This document shows positions 5,204 to 5,372 of a stretch of 5,372 nucleotides of DNA, piece by piece. The DNA is from an uncultured bacterium. GTDB lineage: Bacteria > Omnitrophota > Gorgyraeia > Gorgyraeales > Gorgyraeaceae. The first letter of the stretch is position 1, and each line of letters opens with the position of its first letter. The stretch covers positions 1 through 5,372 of the forward strand of contig CAJVXD010000102.1 of the NCBI GenBank assembly GCA_913009675.1. Reading direction: 5' to 3'. A program made the translations under genes and the position numbers. The notes below the pieces were generated by a model, which worked only from the letters and a program-made list of their open reading frames with translations, ran no database searches and had not been told where the DNA came from.

Positions 5204-5372
5204 GAACTCTGATGAGCAGGATAAGTTAATACTGCGGATGAGTGAGTGTGAAACAGTAATAAACGATTTAGATAATTCCCCCCTGTGGAAGATTGTTGTC
5301 AAAGATATGAAAGAGGAACAGAAGCAACTTGATGATAGCTGGCAAGGTCTATGGGATAATGAAAAACTTTTA
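5193..5372 (+). CDS. Hypothetical phage protein, N-terminal 60 codons (runs off the window)
   Basis: A GTG start, preceded by AAGGAGG at good spacing, opens a frame of 60 codons with no stop before the window ends. It overlaps the portal stop by 11 nt. The visible part (ANKNSDEQDKLILRMSECET and onward, through WKIVVKDMKEEQKQLDDSW) is highly charged and looks like one or two long helices with a coiled-coil tendency. No known family is recognised. The place after the portal is where phages encode head-completion, scaffold or small coiled-coil proteins, so a role in head assembly is possible but is only a positional guess. An alternative ATG in this frame at 5238 has no comparable ribosome site. 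Confidence 0.6.
   Translation, partial: MANKNSDEQDKLILRMSECETVINDLDNSPLWKIVVKDMKEEQKQLDDSWQGLWDNEKLL

Noticed and set aside
136..5372. CRISPR array, tRNA, integrase, insertion sequence or defence system
   Set aside because: None is visible: no spaced repeats, no cloverleaf-like segment, no recombinase or transposase motif, and all the longer genes fit a packaging and head module.

Overview
The window is the end of an assembled contig from a tailed double-stranded DNA phage (Caudoviricetes) or an integrated relative. The evidence is an all-forward run of packaging genes in the usual order: HNH endonuclease remnant, small subunit terminase, large subunit terminase, small unknown gene, portal protein, and the start of a further gene. 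The host cannot be named from this stretch. Codons are rich in AGA/AGG (Arg) and ATA (Ile), and ribosome binding sites are of the bacterial/archaeal purine type. No tRNA, integrase, CRISPR array, transposase or defence gene is visible.

Bases 1-135 are not biological. Bases 78-135 match the complete 58-nt Illumina P5/TruSeq universal adapter from end to end. The T-rich bases 1-77 look like the reverse complement of the A-rich noise a sequencer emits after reading past the end of a short insert. Phage DNA begins at about base 136, in the middle of an HNH endonuclease gene.

Bases 136-590 hold the 3' end of the HNH gene and two very small genes (49 and 52 codons) chained to it by an 11-nt overlap and then an ATGA stop/start overlap. 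Bases 651-1100 encode the terminase small subunit. A 276-nt gap (1101-1376) follows, with a G6/C6 hairpin and no convincing gene. Bases 1377-2822 encode the terminase large subunit, 2812-3039 a 75-residue protein of unknown function, 3047-5203 a 718-residue portal protein with a glutamine/proline-rich tail, and 5193-5372 the first 60 codons of a gene that starts at GTG and runs off the window.

Together these genes form the DNA packaging and portal module. The small terminase recognises phage DNA, the large terminase cuts it and pumps it through the portal ring into the empty head, and an HNH protein beside the terminase genes often helps the cut in cos-type phages. No dramatic new system is visible. 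The points most worth checking are the adapter artefact, an apparent loss of a catalytic acidic residue in the large terminase nuclease, the structured gap between the terminase genes, and the tiny coupled genes.
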